Source: Rhodobacteraceae bacterium EL53
GTDB taxonomy: Bacteria; Pseudomonadota; Alphaproteobacteria; Rhodobacterales; Rhodobacteraceae
NCBI GenBank assembly: GCA_900313015.1
Contig: OMPR01000014.1
Span: 124,001-188,000 of the forward strand
Direction: 5' to 3'
DNA: 64,000 nt
In this document: piece by piece, positions 8,213-17,124 of the stretch
Layout of the letters: each line of letters starts with the position of its first letter
How positions within the stretch are numbered: position 1 is the stretch's first letter
Made by a program: the position numbers and the translations under genes
Notes under the pieces: generated by a model
What the model saw: only the letters and a program-made list of their open reading frames with translations
What the model was told of the DNA's origin: nothing
Databases searched by the model: none

Positions 8213-9363
8213 CAGTTTTGTCCTTTGGTCAGGGGCAGCCGGTCTTTGACCAATTGCGTCCAGAACGCCGCGCCAATCGGCAACAGCGCATCGTTGAAAT
8301 CATAATCGGCGGCGTGCAACGGTTGTCCGTTAGCCCCCGTTTCGCCATTGCCCATCAACAGGAAACAGCCCGGAACGGCAGCGGTGAAATGGGCGAAATC
8401 TTCGGAAAAGCTCATCGGGGATCGATTGCCGTCAACCTCCAGATCCAACGCTTTTGCAGCTTGGACCACGGCCTCTGTCGGCTCAATTGCATTGATGGTT
8501 TCGATGAATTCGGTGCGGAATTGCACGTCCACCTGAACGCCATGCGCGGCTGCAACGCCGTGTGCGATTTGCCGCATAAAGCGTTCGATCTGTTGACGAT
8601 CCTCGGGCAGGCGGGCGCGGCAATCGCCCTTTAGCGTGGCCTCCCCGGGCAAGACGTTGCGCTGCCCATCCGTCAGGAATTCGGTCACTGAAACAACAGC
8701 CCCGGCACTGGGCGCCAGTTTGCGGGCGACGATGGTTTGCAGCGCTTGCACCAGCTCTGCGCCCACGGTGATAGCATCCACTCCGACTTGCGGCATCGAG
8801 GCATGGCCGCCCTGACCGGTGATTGTGATTTCAAACAGGCTTTCGCTTGCACAAATTTGTCCGGGCCGCGTTGTCACCTGTCCGGTGGGCGCGCCGGGGA
8901 GGTTGTGAATGGCATAGACTTCTTCCATCGGGAACTGCTCCAAAACGCCCTGATCGATCATCGCTTTGGCACCCAGACCGTGTTCTTCGTTGGGTTGGAA
9001 CAGGAAAACAACTGTACCGTCGAAATCGGGGTTTTTCGCAAGGGTTTCGGCTGCGCCCAGCAACATGGTCATGTGGCCGTCATGTCCGCAGGCGTGCATC
9101 ACCCCATCGGTTTGGGACGCATAGTCCAGACCTGTGGCCTCGTGAATGGGCAGCGCATCCATGTCAGCGCGCAACCCGATCGCGCGATTGCCTGTTCCGG
9201 CGCGCAGAATGCCGACCACGCCAACGCCTTCGTGGACTTCTATGCCGAGGTCGCGCAGATGTGTCGCGACGCGGGCACGGGTCTGGTGTTCCTGAAACCC
9301 AAGCTCTGGCGTCCGGTGAAAGGTCTGGCGCAGTGCGCGTAATTTGCTGTCAAAGTCGGACAT
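8212..9363 (-). CDS. M20D-family amidohydrolase (hippurate hydrolase / N-acyl amino acid hydrolase type)
   Basis: A 383-residue metallopeptidase-fold amidohydrolase. The metal-binding segments HACGHDGHM (about residue 92-100) and QPNEEHGLGA (with the catalytic Glu pair) are intact, and the dimerisation domain with GQGGHASMP is present. Enzymes of this type remove an acyl group from an amino acid or amide. First gene of the operon; its promoter must lie in the 126 bp shared with the divergent Lrp gene, which contains a perfect palindrome. In the pathway it would deacylate a substrate before the lyase acts on the free diamino acid. Confidence 0.9.
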   Translation of the reverse strand: MSDFDSKLRALRQTFHRTPELGFQEHQTRARVATHLRDLGIEVHEGVGVVGILRAGTGNRAIGLRADMDALPIHEATGLDYASQTDGVMHACGHDGHMTMLLGAAETLAKNPDFDGTVVFLFQPNEEHGLGAKAMIDQGVLEQFPMEEVYAIHNLPGAPTGQVTTRPGQICASESLFEITITGQGGHASMPQVGVDAITVGAELVQALQTIVARKLAPSAGAVVSVTEFLTDGQRNVLPGEATLKGDCRARLPEDRQQIERFMRQIAHGVAAAHGVQVDVQFRTEFIETINAIEPTEAVVQAAKALDLEVDGNRSPMSFSEDFAHFTAAVPGCFLLMGNGETGANGQPLHAADYDFNDALLPIGAAFWTQLVKDRLPLTKGQN

Positions 9364-9439
9364 GGGGGAATCCTGTCTGGAATGGTGGCCCCAGAGTATT
9401 CATCTGTCGGGATGAATTTCATCGAGTTTTAGGCCGGAC

Positions 9440-9466
9440 TGTACGAAATTGATTGTGTTTCGTACA
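9440..9466. promoter_or_regulatory. Perfect inverted repeat in the M20 / Lrp divergent gap, probable Lrp operator
   Basis: Arms TGTACGAAA (9440-9448) and TTTCGTACA (9458-9466) are perfect complements separated by 9 bases. The centre is 37 bp before the Lrp ATG and about 90 bp before the M20 start. Position and symmetry fit an operator for the dimeric Lrp/AsnC protein encoded at 9490, controlling itself and the operon. Confidence 0.7.
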
Positions 9467-9489
9467 AAGCAGGGGCATTTCATCGCGGT

Positions 9490-9939
9490 ATGGACGACAA
9501 AGATCTTCAGATACTCCGCCTTGTGCAATCCAATGCGCGCCTTACGGCTGAATCCATCAGTCAGGACGTTGGCCTGTCCCCGCCTGCGGTACAGAAGCGG
9601 CTGAAGAAGTTGCGCGAAACCGGTGCCATCGAACGCGAAATCGCGGTGGTGTCTCCGGCCAAGGTGGGCCGTGAGATGATGATCATCGTCGAGGTGATAC
9701 TCGAACGGGAAAACCTTGCGCATCTGGATGCGTTCAAGCGGCGGATCCGGACGGCGGACTGTGTGCAGCAATGTTACTATACCACGGGCGAGGCGGATTT
9801 CGTGCTGATCCTGACGGTCAAAGATATCAAGGAATACGAACAGTTCACGCAAACGCATTTCTTTGAAGAATCCAACATCAGCCGGTTCAAAACATCTGTA
9901 GTGATGGATCGGGTCAAGGTGTCGTTGGACGTTATCTAA
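9490..9939 (+). CDS. Lrp/AsnC-family transcriptional regulator
   Basis: A 149-residue regulator: winged helix at residues 1-55 (MDDKDLQILRLVQSNARL, then ISQDVGLSPPAVQKRLKKLR) and an AsnC ligand-binding (RAM) domain from about 65 to 145. It is divergent from the four-gene amidohydrolase/lyase operon and faces a 27-bp palindrome, so local control of that operon by an amino-acid-like ligand is likely. It ends 6 bases before the convergent rpiR-type gene. Confidence 0.93.
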   Translation: MDDKDLQILRLVQSNARLTAESISQDVGLSPPAVQKRLKKLRETGAIEREIAVVSPAKVGREMMIIVEVILERENLAHLDAFKRRIRTADCVQQCYYTTGEADFVLILTVKDIKEYEQFTQTHFFEESNISRFKTSVVMDRVKVSLDVI

Positions 9940-9945
9940 GCTCAG

Positions 9946-10842
9946 TTAGCGAATGCGCGGTAACTTGGATGGGCTCCAATAGGCGCCGGATTCTTCGCGT
10001 ACATCGTTGTAATTCCAGATCTTCTTGCGGATTTGATCGCCCCCTGCGGCCACCAGATGGCTGAGCAGGCATTCAACCACCGCCATCGCGCCGACATAAC
10101 AGCCAAAATAGTGGGTCGAATTGGCCGCCACGGTCAAAACATGGTCGGCCTCGATATTTGGGGCCACCAGTTCAGAATCCGAGATCAAGACGATCTTCAT
10201 CCCACGTGCTCGCGCAAATCTGAGCGCCTTGATCGTTTCGGCGCTGTAGGGTGCAAGGGTCATTGCGATCAACACATCATTGGCGGTGCCCTCGACCAGT
10301 TCGTCCACGGCGCTGCCCATATGGCGTGGGATCAAATTCAGATCGGGCAGGGCCATACGTCCCACATAGTGGAAATAATACGCGACCGCATAGCTGGCGC
10401 GCGTCGCAGTCACAAAACGCCGTTCTGCTTTCAGCAGACAGTCCACGACCCCTTGTACTTTTTCAGGGGTCATCAGACGCAAAGAGCGGGAGACAATATT
10501 GATCTCATTTCGGGCCGCGCGGGCTTGTAACCCCCCGGTTTCACCGGCGTCCTGCATCCGGTTGATCCAGTCTTCGCCCAGATCGCGTTCGCCATCTGTG
10601 ACCAAAGCCTCGCGAAAGGGTTCGCGGAATGCATCAAAGCTGTCAAAGCCCATTTTCTGCGCGAGCCGGACAAGCGAATTGGGGCTGACCCCAATCGTGG
10701 ACGCAGTTTCGCGGATTGGGTTCAGGCCGAAATCTGCTGGGTGATCAATAACATACTTGGCGACCGCCTCAAGCCGCGGCGGTAGGGAGTCGATGTCGTC
10801 CTTGAGACGTTCGATCAGGCGATGTTTCAGGCTTTGATCCAT
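9946..10842 (-). CDS. RpiR-family transcriptional regulator (HTH plus SIS domain)
   Basis: About 298 residues: an N-terminal HTH_6 domain (residues 5-80, with FGLNPIRETASTIGVSPNSLVRLAQKMG) and a SIS domain from about residue 125 to 265 that usually binds a phosphosugar or related ligand. I place the start at the ATG 10842-10840 (MDQSLKHRL); the frame opens further upstream but that would overlap the divergent gene at 10939. No strong Shine-Dalgarno is seen. It is divergent from the DMGDH-BKACE-aminotransferase operon and is the obvious candidate to control it. RpiR members also control non-sugar pathways, so the effector is unknown. Confidence 0.9.
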   Translation of the reverse strand: MDQSLKHRLIERLKDDIDSLPPRLEAVAKYVIDHPADFGLNPIRETASTIGVSPNSLVRLAQKMGFDSFDAFREPFREALVTDGERDLGEDWINRMQDAGETGGLQARAARNEINIVSRSLRLMTPEKVQGVVDCLLKAERRFVTATRASYAVAYYFHYVGRMALPDLNLIPRHMGSAVDELVEGTANDVLIAMTLAPYSAETIKALRFARARGMKIVLISDSELVAPNIEADHVLTVAANSTHYFGCYVGAMAVVECLLSHLVAAGGDQIRKKIWNYNDVREESGAYWSPSKLPRIR

Positions 10843-10867
10843 AAAGTCAGATAAAAACAAATGTTCT

Positions 10868-10881
10868 GCAAATAGCAAATA
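10868..10881. repeat. Tandem 7-bp direct repeat in the rpiR / DMGDH divergent gap
   Basis: GCAAATA occurs twice head to tail in an AT-rich stretch between the RpiR gene and the DMGDH-like gene. It could be half of an RpiR binding site or simply promoter AT-richness. Confidence 0.3.
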
Positions 10882-10938
10882 CAAAAATATTGATCTGCGT
10901 CTAACTATGACCCAACGGAACCCAAAACGAGTCTTATC

Positions 10939-13323
10939 ATGTCTCTCCCAACTCATGCCTCAGTGGTCGTCATCGGTGGCGGTATCATGGGGTGTTCGAC
11001 ACTGTATCACCTTGCCAAAATGGGCGTCACAGATGCCATTCTGATCGAGCGGAACAAGCTGACCAGCGGCACCACATGGCATTCGGCGGCGCAGGTGCGG
11101 GCGCTGCGCCATTCGCAAAACCTGACGCGGATGATCCAGTATTCTGTCGATCTGTATGCGCAGCTGGAACAGGAAACGGGTCAGAACGTTGGCTGGATTC
11201 AAAAGGGATCGCTGTCGATCGCCACGACTGAGGACCGGATGATCCACGTCAAGCGGCAAGAGGCACTGGCCCATGCTTACGGCGTCGAGGCGGTGTCTGT
11301 GTCCGCTGGCGAGGCCAAGGAACGTTGGCCGTTGATGAATGCAGATGATGTGTTGGGCGCGGTCTGGTCGCCAGACGACGGGCGCGTATCCCCGAGCGAT
11401 GTGTGCGCGGCTTTGGTCAAAGCGGCCAAGGGACTTGGCGCGCGGATCTTTGAAGACACCGGCGTGACCGGCATCTTGACCGAAAATGGTAAAGTTGTCG
11501 GAGTTGAAACCACCCAAGGCACCGTATCGTGTGATGCGATTGCACTGTGTACCGGTCTTTGGTCGCGCGAAGTCGGCGCCATGGCCGGGGCGGAAATTCC
11601 GGCGCTGGCGTGCGAACACTTCTATCTGTTGACCAAGCCGATTGATGGCATCGTTGGCAACATGCCGACGCTGAGTGATCACGATAATCACCTTTATATT
11701 CGGGATGATTCCGGCGGGTTGCTGGTTGGCTGTTTCGAACCCATGGGCAAACCGATCAAACCGGGCATTCTGGACGAGAATTTTGAATTCGGTCTGTTGG
11801 GTGAAGATTGGGAACACTTTGAGCCCATGATGATGAACGCGTTGCATCGACTGCCTGCGTTGGAAACCGCCGAGGTTAAAATGCTGTTGAACGGACCCGA
11901 AAGCTTTACGCCGGATGGGATGTTCATGCTGGGGGAAACCGCTGAAACCAAGGGGTTGTTCCTGGGCTGTGGTATGAACTCGGTCGGTATGGCGTCGGGC
12001 GGCGGCGCGGGCATGAACCTTGCCCATTGCATCGTGCATGGTCGGACGGCCTATGATCTGGGCGAAGCGGATGCAAAACGCTTTGCACCGGTGTTCAACT
12101 CCCTTGACCACCTGATGGCGCGCGCACCTGAAATTCTGGGCACCCATTATGAAATTGCATTTCCGGGGCGGCAGCTCTCAACGGCTCGGAATCTGCGTGC
12201 CCTGCCGCTGGAGCAATCCTATAAGGCGGCAGGGGCGCACTTTGGCCAGTTCTATGGTTGGGAGCGTCCACTCTATTTCGGCAAAACGGCCGAGCCTCAG
12301 ATGACATTTGGCAAGCCGGATTGGTTCGACAACGTGGCGGCCGAGGTCAAGGCGGCCCATGAAGTTGCGGCGATCTTTGATGCGTCACCCTTTGGCAAGA
12401 TCGAAGTGCACGGCGCAGATGCCGAGGCGTTCATGCAGCACGTATGTGCGTCGAACATGGCCAAGGCACCGGGTAGCGCGATTTATTCTGCGGTTCTGAA
12501 TGAACGGGGCACCTATGAATCAGACATCACCGCGCACCGTATTGCAAACGATCATTATCGTCTGTTTGTGGGCACCAACGCGATCAAACGGGATCTGTCG
12601 TGGTTTAAGCGCCACTCGGATGGGTTTGATGTGACCCTGACGGACAGCACGGAAGAGTACGCGGTTCTGGGCCTGATGGGCCCCGAAGCGGCACAGATCG
12701 CTGCCGAAGTTGGTGCGCCAGAGCTGAACAAGTTGGGGTATTTCAAAGTTGGCCCGGCACATATTGCGGGCAAACATGTGCGCGCGGTCCGCATGTCTTA
12801 TGTGGGCGAGGCTGGCTGGGAGATCACCATGAAGGCCGAGAACGCGCAGGCGGTTTATGACGCTTTGGTCGCAGCAGGGGCGACACCGGCGGGCATGTAT
12901 GCGCAATCTTCGATGCGGATCGAAAAGGGCTTTGCTGCGATGGGTCACGAGCTGGACAGTGACATCACCCCGATTGAAACCGGCATGGATATGATGGTGT
13001 CCAAGAAGAAAGAGTTTGTCGGCTCTGCGGCGCTGGTCGAACGACGGGCCACTGGCAAGCGGTCGTTGATGACGGTGATCATTGATGACGTCAACGCGGT
13101 GCCTTTGGGTCACGAGCCGATCTATTTCGGGGACATAATCGTCGGGCACACCACCTCGGCCAGCTTTGGCTATCGCATTGGCAAGCCGATCTGTTTGGCC
13201 AGCGTCCATATGGACGACGCGGATGGGGCCGAGGTCGAGATGGACATAGCGGGCACACGGTTTGCGGCGCGGGTGCAATTTGCGCCAGCCTATGATCCAA
13301 CCGGCAGCCGGATGAGAGGGTAA
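10939..13323 (+). CDS. Dimethylglycine/sarcosine dehydrogenase-like flavoprotein with GcvT C-terminal domain
   Basis: A 794-residue two-domain enzyme. The N-terminal half is a DAO-type FAD domain with the dinucleotide motif GGGIMG at residues 13-18 and His48 in TTWHSAAQ, the position that carries covalent FAD in dimethylglycine dehydrogenase. The C-terminal half (about 430-790) is a GcvT-like tetrahydrofolate aminomethyl domain, which would capture the released methyl as methylene-THF. The family oxidatively demethylates N-methyl amino acids. It heads an operon with a BKACE enzyme 4 bases downstream and a class III aminotransferase, so the true substrate is probably an N-methylated compound other than plain dimethylglycine. 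The promoter region is shared with the RpiR regulator. Confidence 0.9.
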   Translation: MSLPTHASVVVIGGGIMGCSTLYHLAKMGVTDAILIERNKLTSGTTWHSAAQVRALRHSQNLTRMIQYSVDLYAQLEQETGQNVGWIQKGSLSIATTEDRMIHVKRQEALAHAYGVEAVSVSAGEAKERWPLMNADDVLGAVWSPDDGRVSPSDVCAALVKAAKGLGARIFEDTGVTGILTENGKVVGVETTQGTVSCDAIALCTGLWSREVGAMAGAEIPALACEHFYLLTKPIDGIVGNMPTLSDHDNHLYIRDDSGGLLVGCFEPMGKPIKPGILDENFEFGLLGEDWEHFEPMMMNALHRLPALETAEVKMLLNGPESFTPDGMFMLGETAETKGLFLGCGMNSVGMASGGGAGMNLAHCIVHGRTAYDLGEADAKRFAPVFNSLDHLMARAPEILGTHYEIAFPGRQLSTARNLRALPLEQSYKAAGAHFGQFYGWERPLYFGKTAEPQMTFGKPDWFDNVAAEVKAAHEVAAIFDASPFGKIEVHGADAEAFMQHVCASNMAKAPGSAIYSAVLNERGTYESDITAHRIANDHYRLFVGTNAIKRDLSWFKRHSDGFDVTLTDSTEEYAVLGLMGPEAAQIAAEVGAPELNKLGYFKVGPAHIAGKHVRAVRMSYVGEAGWEITMKAENAQAVYDALVAAGATPAGMYAQSSMRIEKGFAAMGHELDSDITPIETGMDMMVSKKKEFVGSAALVERRATGKRSLMTVIIDDVNAVPLGHEPIYFGDIIVGHTTSASFGYRIGKPICLASVHMDDADGAEVEMDIAGTRFAARVQFAPAYDPTGSRMRG

Positions 13324-13327
13324 CACG

Positions 13328-14107
13328 ATGCCTTTGCCATTGATCACAGTTGCGCCCAACGGGGCGCGACGTCTGCGCAGCGATCACCCGGCCTTGCCGG
13401 TGACAACAGATCAGGTCGCTGAAACCGCGCGCGCCTGTCAGCTGGCGGGGGCGCAGGCGCTGCATTTGCATGTGCGCGATGACACGGGCCGCCATTCGCT
13501 GGATCCGGGTCGCTATCGCGAGACAATTGCGGCGGTTGAGACCGCGGCCCCCGGGATGGCGATCCAAATCACGACCGAGTCCGGCGGGATCTTTCAGGTT
13601 GGCGTACAATATCAAACTCTGGAAGCGCTGCGCCCCGCAGCGGCCAGCATTTCCGTGCGCGAGATGGCGCGTGATCCCGAAATCGCGGCGCGCGTCTATG
13701 CCTTGTGTGCGGAGGCGGGAACCGAGGTGCAGCACATTCTGTATGGGCCGGACTGCATCAAGACGCTGTTGGACTGGCGGCAATCTGGCGTGATCAATCC
13801 GGGACAGAACCAGGTGATCTTTGTTCTTGGGCAGTACAATCCGCCGGTATTGGCGCGGCCAGAGGGGCTGCTGCCGTTCCTGAATGGCACCAAAGGGGCC
13901 AATCTTGATTGGACAGTTTGCGCCTTTGGTCGCTACGAACATACCTGTCTGCTAGAGGCGCTGAAACACGGCGGCGCGGTGCGGATCGGGTTTGAGAATA
14001 ACACTGAAACACCAAACGGCGAGGTTTTCGCCGACAACGCGGCTTCGGTTGCTGCATTTGTCCGCGCAGCCGAAACTGCGGGTCACACATTGAACGAGGT
14101 TGCCTGA
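13328..14107 (+). CDS. BKACE-family (DUF849) beta-keto acid cleavage enzyme
   Basis: A 259-residue TIM-barrel protein of the beta-keto acid cleavage family. The characterised member Kce condenses 3-keto-5-aminohexanoate with acetyl-CoA and splits it to a CoA ester and acetoacetate. The metal-binding pair H46/H48 is present in LHLHVRD, and a Glu near residue 223 (IGFENN) fits the third ligand. It is at the short end of the family. It follows the DMGDH-like gene by 4 bases and overlaps the aminotransferase start. Substrates in this family range from aminated keto acids to dehydrocarnitine, so the neighbours argue for a nitrogen-containing beta-keto acid. Confidence 0.9.
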   Translation: MPLPLITVAPNGARRLRSDHPALPVTTDQVAETARACQLAGAQALHLHVRDDTGRHSLDPGRYRETIAAVETAAPGMAIQITTESGGIFQVGVQYQTLEALRPAAASISVREMARDPEIAARVYALCAEAGTEVQHILYGPDCIKTLLDWRQSGVINPGQNQVIFVLGQYNPPVLARPEGLLPFLNGTKGANLDWTVCAFGRYEHTCLLEALKHGGAVRIGFENNTETPNGEVFADNAASVAAFVRAAETAGHTLNEVA

Positions 14108-15426
14108 TGAGCCATGTCTTTCCCCGCCATACTAAAGCCAACCCACCCACAGCCGTATCGGGCGATGGCTGCTATTTGATTGATGCCGATGGCAAACGGT
14201 ATTTCGACGGATCCGGTGGCGCTGCGGTGTCCTGTCTGGGCCATTCAGATGCCGACGTGATCAAAGCGGTGCAGGATCAGGTGGCAAAGCTGGCCTTTGC
14301 CCATACTGGGTTTTTGACCTCGGAACCCGCCGAGGAATTGGCGGATCTGTTGATTGCAAACGCGCCGGGTGATCTGGACCGGGTCTATTTCGTGTCGGGC
14401 GGGTCCGAGGCGACGGAATCCGCCATCAAGCTGGCGCGTCAGTACCATCTGGAACGGGGCGAGCCGCAACGCCGCCACATCATCGCACGACGCCAAAGCT
14501 ATCACGGCAATACCTTGGGGGCCTTGGCGGCGGGTGGCAATGAATGGCGGCGCCAGCAGTTTGCACCTTTGTTGATTGATATCAGCCACATCGCGCCTTG
14601 TTATGAATATGTGGACCGTGCCGAGGACGAAAGCGCCTTTGATTACGGTCAGCGCGCGGCGCAGGACCTAGAGGATGAAATCCTGCGGTTGGGCGAAGAC
14701 AGCGTTATGGCTTTCATGGCCGAGCCTGTTGTGGGTGCAACCTCGGGTGCGGTGCCTGCGGTTGAGGGGTATTTCAAACGCATCCGAGAAATCTGTGACA
14801 AGTATGGCGTGTTGTTGATTTTGGACGAGGTGATGTGCGGAATGGGCCGTACCGGGCATCTGTTCGCCTGCGACGCGGATGGGGTCGCGCCTGACATCTT
14901 GTGCATCGCCAAAGGCTTGGGGGCTGGATATCAGCCGATTGGTGCGATGCTGTGTTCCAAGCAGATTTATCAGGCGATCGAAGACGGGTCTGGGTTTTTC
15001 CAGCACGGTCACACCTATCTTGGACACCCGGTTGCGACAGCTGCGGCTTTGGCCGTTGTCAAAACCATGCTGGATCGGGGACTGGTGCAGCGCAGTGCTG
15101 AGATGGGTGAAAAACTGCAATCTGCTTTGGTGCAGAAGTTTGGCCAGCACCCAAATGTTGGCGATATCCGGGGGCGGGGGTTGTTTCGTGGCATTGAGCT
15201 GGTCGCGGATCGCGAAACCAAAACGCCGTTTGATCCCAAACTTGGATTGGCGAAGAAAATCAAAAAGGCGGCGTTTGAGGCCGGTTTGATTTGCTATCCA
15301 ATGTCAGGCACACGGGATGGTGTGCATGGGGATCACATCCTGTTGGCACCGCCCTTTATCCTGACCGACGAACAGATCGATGAGATCGTCACCAAGTTGG
15401 ATCTGGCGATTACACAATCGCTGTAA
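14107..15426 (+). CDS. Class III PLP-dependent aminotransferase
   Basis: A 439-residue omega-type aminotransferase. The SGGSEATESAIKLAR segment (about residues 98-112), the cofactor Asp in LDEVMCGMGRTG and the Schiff-base Lys K269 (IAKGLGAGYQP) are intact. The family moves amino groups from omega-amines, beta-alanine-like compounds or diamines to a keto acid. Its ATG shares a base with the BKACE stop (TGATG). In this operon it could make the beta-keto acid that BKACE cleaves. It is followed by a strong hairpin at 15435. Confidence 0.9.
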   Translation: MSHVFPRHTKANPPTAVSGDGCYLIDADGKRYFDGSGGAAVSCLGHSDADVIKAVQDQVAKLAFAHTGFLTSEPAEELADLLIANAPGDLDRVYFVSGGSEATESAIKLARQYHLERGEPQRRHIIARRQSYHGNTLGALAAGGNEWRRQQFAPLLIDISHIAPCYEYVDRAEDESAFDYGQRAAQDLEDEILRLGEDSVMAFMAEPVVGATSGAVPAVEGYFKRIREICDKYGVLLILDEVMCGMGRTGHLFACDADGVAPDILCIAKGLGAGYQPIGAMLCSKQIYQAIEDGSGFFQHGHTYLGHPVATAAALAVVKTMLDRGLVQRSAEMGEKLQSALVQKFGQHPNVGDIRGRGLFRGIELVADRETKTPFDPKLGLAKKIKKAAFEAGLICYPMSGTRDGVHGDHILLAPPFILTDEQIDEIVTKLDLAITQSL

Positions 15427-15434
15427 GACATCTA

Positions 15435-15462
15435 AGTTGGGCCCAAGCGAATGGGCCCAACT
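15435..15462. terminator. Hairpin between convergent genes
   Basis: Perfect 10-bp arms AGTTGGGCCC and GGGCCCAACT around an 8-base loop. It lies between the aminotransferase (+) and the PNPOx-like gene (-), 9 bases past the first stop. No long U-run; symmetric position suggests it serves both strands. Confidence 0.6.
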
Positions 15463-15477
15463 CAGATCTAAGAATGT

Positions 15478-16080
15478 CTACCACATGCGCGTTTTGGCGT
15501 ATTCCGGATATCCGCTGTCATAGCTTTCAGCATCAAAATTGCTTTGCATCTCTTTGACGAATTGCCCGGCGGTTGGAACTGATGCGCTTTCGTCCGGGCT
15601 GCTCCAGAGGGCTGATCGCATCAGGGCCTTGGCGCATTGAAAATAGAGCTCATCAATGGTGATCACGATGACGGTTTTCGGGCTGGTGCTGCGCTTTTTG
15701 AATTGTTCGGTCACGGAGGGGTCAGCGGTAATAGCCCCTGTTCCGTTGACTCGCACCACGTTGTTGGACCCGGGCACCATGAACATCAGACTGACCCGGT
15801 TGTCGCGCACAATGTTCCTGAGCGAGTCGATCCGGTTATTACCGCGCCAATCGGGCAAAAGGATTGTCTTGTCATCTGCAATTGTGACGACCGGTTCATT
15901 GTCCCCGCGGGGGCTGGCATCGGTGCCCTCGGGGCCGATTGTCGACAGGATCACAAAGCGCGATGCGCCGATCCAAGTGCGATAGTGCGGGGTGATGCGT
16001 GGCGTGACTTTGGTAAGCGACGCGGGCACCGGGGCATCATAGAGTGCGTCAAGCGCGGCCAGTGTGTCGATAGTCTGCAT
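15478..16080 (-). CDS. Pyridoxamine 5'-phosphate oxidase-family protein (FMN-binding split barrel)
   Basis: A 200-residue protein with the PNPOx-like split barrel. Segments SRFVILSTIGPEGTDASPRGD, VRDNRVSLMF and RVNGTGAI (about residues 40-130) match the MSMEG_1061 subgroup. Such proteins bind flavin or F420 and are mostly of unknown substrate; it is not the vitamin B6 enzyme PdxH. It stands alone, convergent with the aminotransferase operon and divergent from psd across a 351-base gap. No operon partner. Confidence 0.8.
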   Translation of the reverse strand: MQTIDTLAALDALYDAPVPASLTKVTPRITPHYRTWIGASRFVILSTIGPEGTDASPRGDNEPVVTIADDKTILLPDWRGNNRIDSLRNIVRDNRVSLMFMVPGSNNVVRVNGTGAITADPSVTEQFKKRSTSPKTVIVITIDELYFQCAKALMRSALWSSPDESASVPTAGQFVKEMQSNFDAESYDSGYPEYAKTRMW

Positions 16081-16431
16081 AGGGGCCTCTTGCTATGTCT
16101 ACGTGCGGCCACTTTGTCTGTTTTGGGCGTGGGGGCAAGAGTTATTCACAGCGCAATATTGTCCTTTGGGGGCTGTTAAGACCTATCACGATATGATGTC
16201 GCGTCGATCAAATGCATTGGCTTTATGGGTTGTGTGTCGTAGCGAAGGCCGATCATTGCGCCACCTGATTCCAAAGCCTCCAAATTGTAGCAGGGGTGTC
16301 AGGCAAGCAGGCGGCATTTGCGAAACACTCACCGGTTATGGTGGGTTTGTCGCATTCTGCCTATTGCTATCGATGGGGCATGCCGTAATGAACAAGTTTG
16401 TAACAGAAATGCTGCGGAAGTAGGACGCACT
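16081..16431. other. Gene-free gap between PNPOx-like gene and psd
   Basis: 351 bases between divergent genes. It must hold both promoters. I see short weak inverted repeats only (for example CACC/GGTG near 16330), no clear -35/-10 pair, no RNA gene and no convincing small gene. Confidence 0.5.
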
Positions 16432-17124
16432 ATGAATATGTTCAAAATCGTGGCGGTGCCGATGCACCCCGAGGGTCGTAAGTTTGTTGCGACATTTGCA
16501 GCGATCAGTGTCGCGGCCGGGTTCCTTTTTGAACCCTTGTTCTGGATCGGTTTGGGTCTGACCGTCTGGTGTTACTACTTTTTCCGCGATCCTGTGCGTT
16601 CGGTGCCGACCGATGAAGGATTAATCGTGTCACCCGCTGATGGGGTGGTGTCGTTGATAACGGAAACCGTGGCCCCGCCGGAGCTGGGGCTGGGGGATGC
16701 GCCCCGGATCCGTGTGTCTGTTTTCATGAGCGTTTTCAATTGCCATGTGAACCGGATGCCAATGACTGGCGAAGTGACCAAAATCGTCTATCACAAAGGT
16801 AAATTTGTGAACGCTTCTTTGGACAAAGCCAGCGAACATAACGAGAGAAACGGACTTGCGATCCGCCGGAACGATGGCACCGATATCGCAGTTGTGCAGA
16901 TCGCTGGTTTGGTTGCGCGCCGGATCGTGTGCTTTACGAAAGAGACAGAAACCCTCAGTGTTGGGGAACGATTTGGTTTGATCCGCTTTGGAAGTCGTCT
17001 AGATGTGTATCTCCCCGTAGGTGTGCAGCCGTTGGCAACACTGGGGCAAACCACAACCGCAGGCGAAACTGTCCTGGCCACACTTGGCGAAGAGCAAAGC
17101 AAGCGATTAGGGACCATGATATGA
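16432..17124 (+). CDS. psd: Phosphatidylserine decarboxylase proenzyme
   Basis: A 230-residue short-type Psd that makes phosphatidylethanolamine. It has an N-terminal hydrophobic stretch (about residues 15-45) and the self-cleavage site G187-S188 in [11 protein letters not shown], where the Ser becomes the pyruvoyl cofactor. The segment [13 protein letters not shown] (about residue 97) is the conserved core. I use the ATG at 16432 with AGGAC upstream; the longer frame upstream has no family match. Its stop overlaps the pssA start (ATGA), so the two steps of PE synthesis are translationally coupled. Confidence 0.93.
   Translation: MNMFKIVAVPMHPEGRKFVATFAAISVAAGFLFEPLFWIGLGLTVWCYYFFRDPVRSVPTDEGLIVSPADGVVSLITETVAPPELGLGDAPRIRVSVFMSVFNCHVNRMPMTGEVTKIVYHKGKFVNASLDKASEHNERNGLAIRRNDGTDIAVVQIAGLVARRIVCFTKETETLSVGERFGLIRFGSRLDVYLPVGVQPLATLGQTTTAGETVLATLGEEQSKRLGTMI

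Noticed and set aside
5103-9363. Ectoine utilisation (eutABCDE / doeAB) operon
   Set aside because: EutC, EutE/DoeB and the transporter are missing and the lyase is DpaL-like; only two gene types agree.
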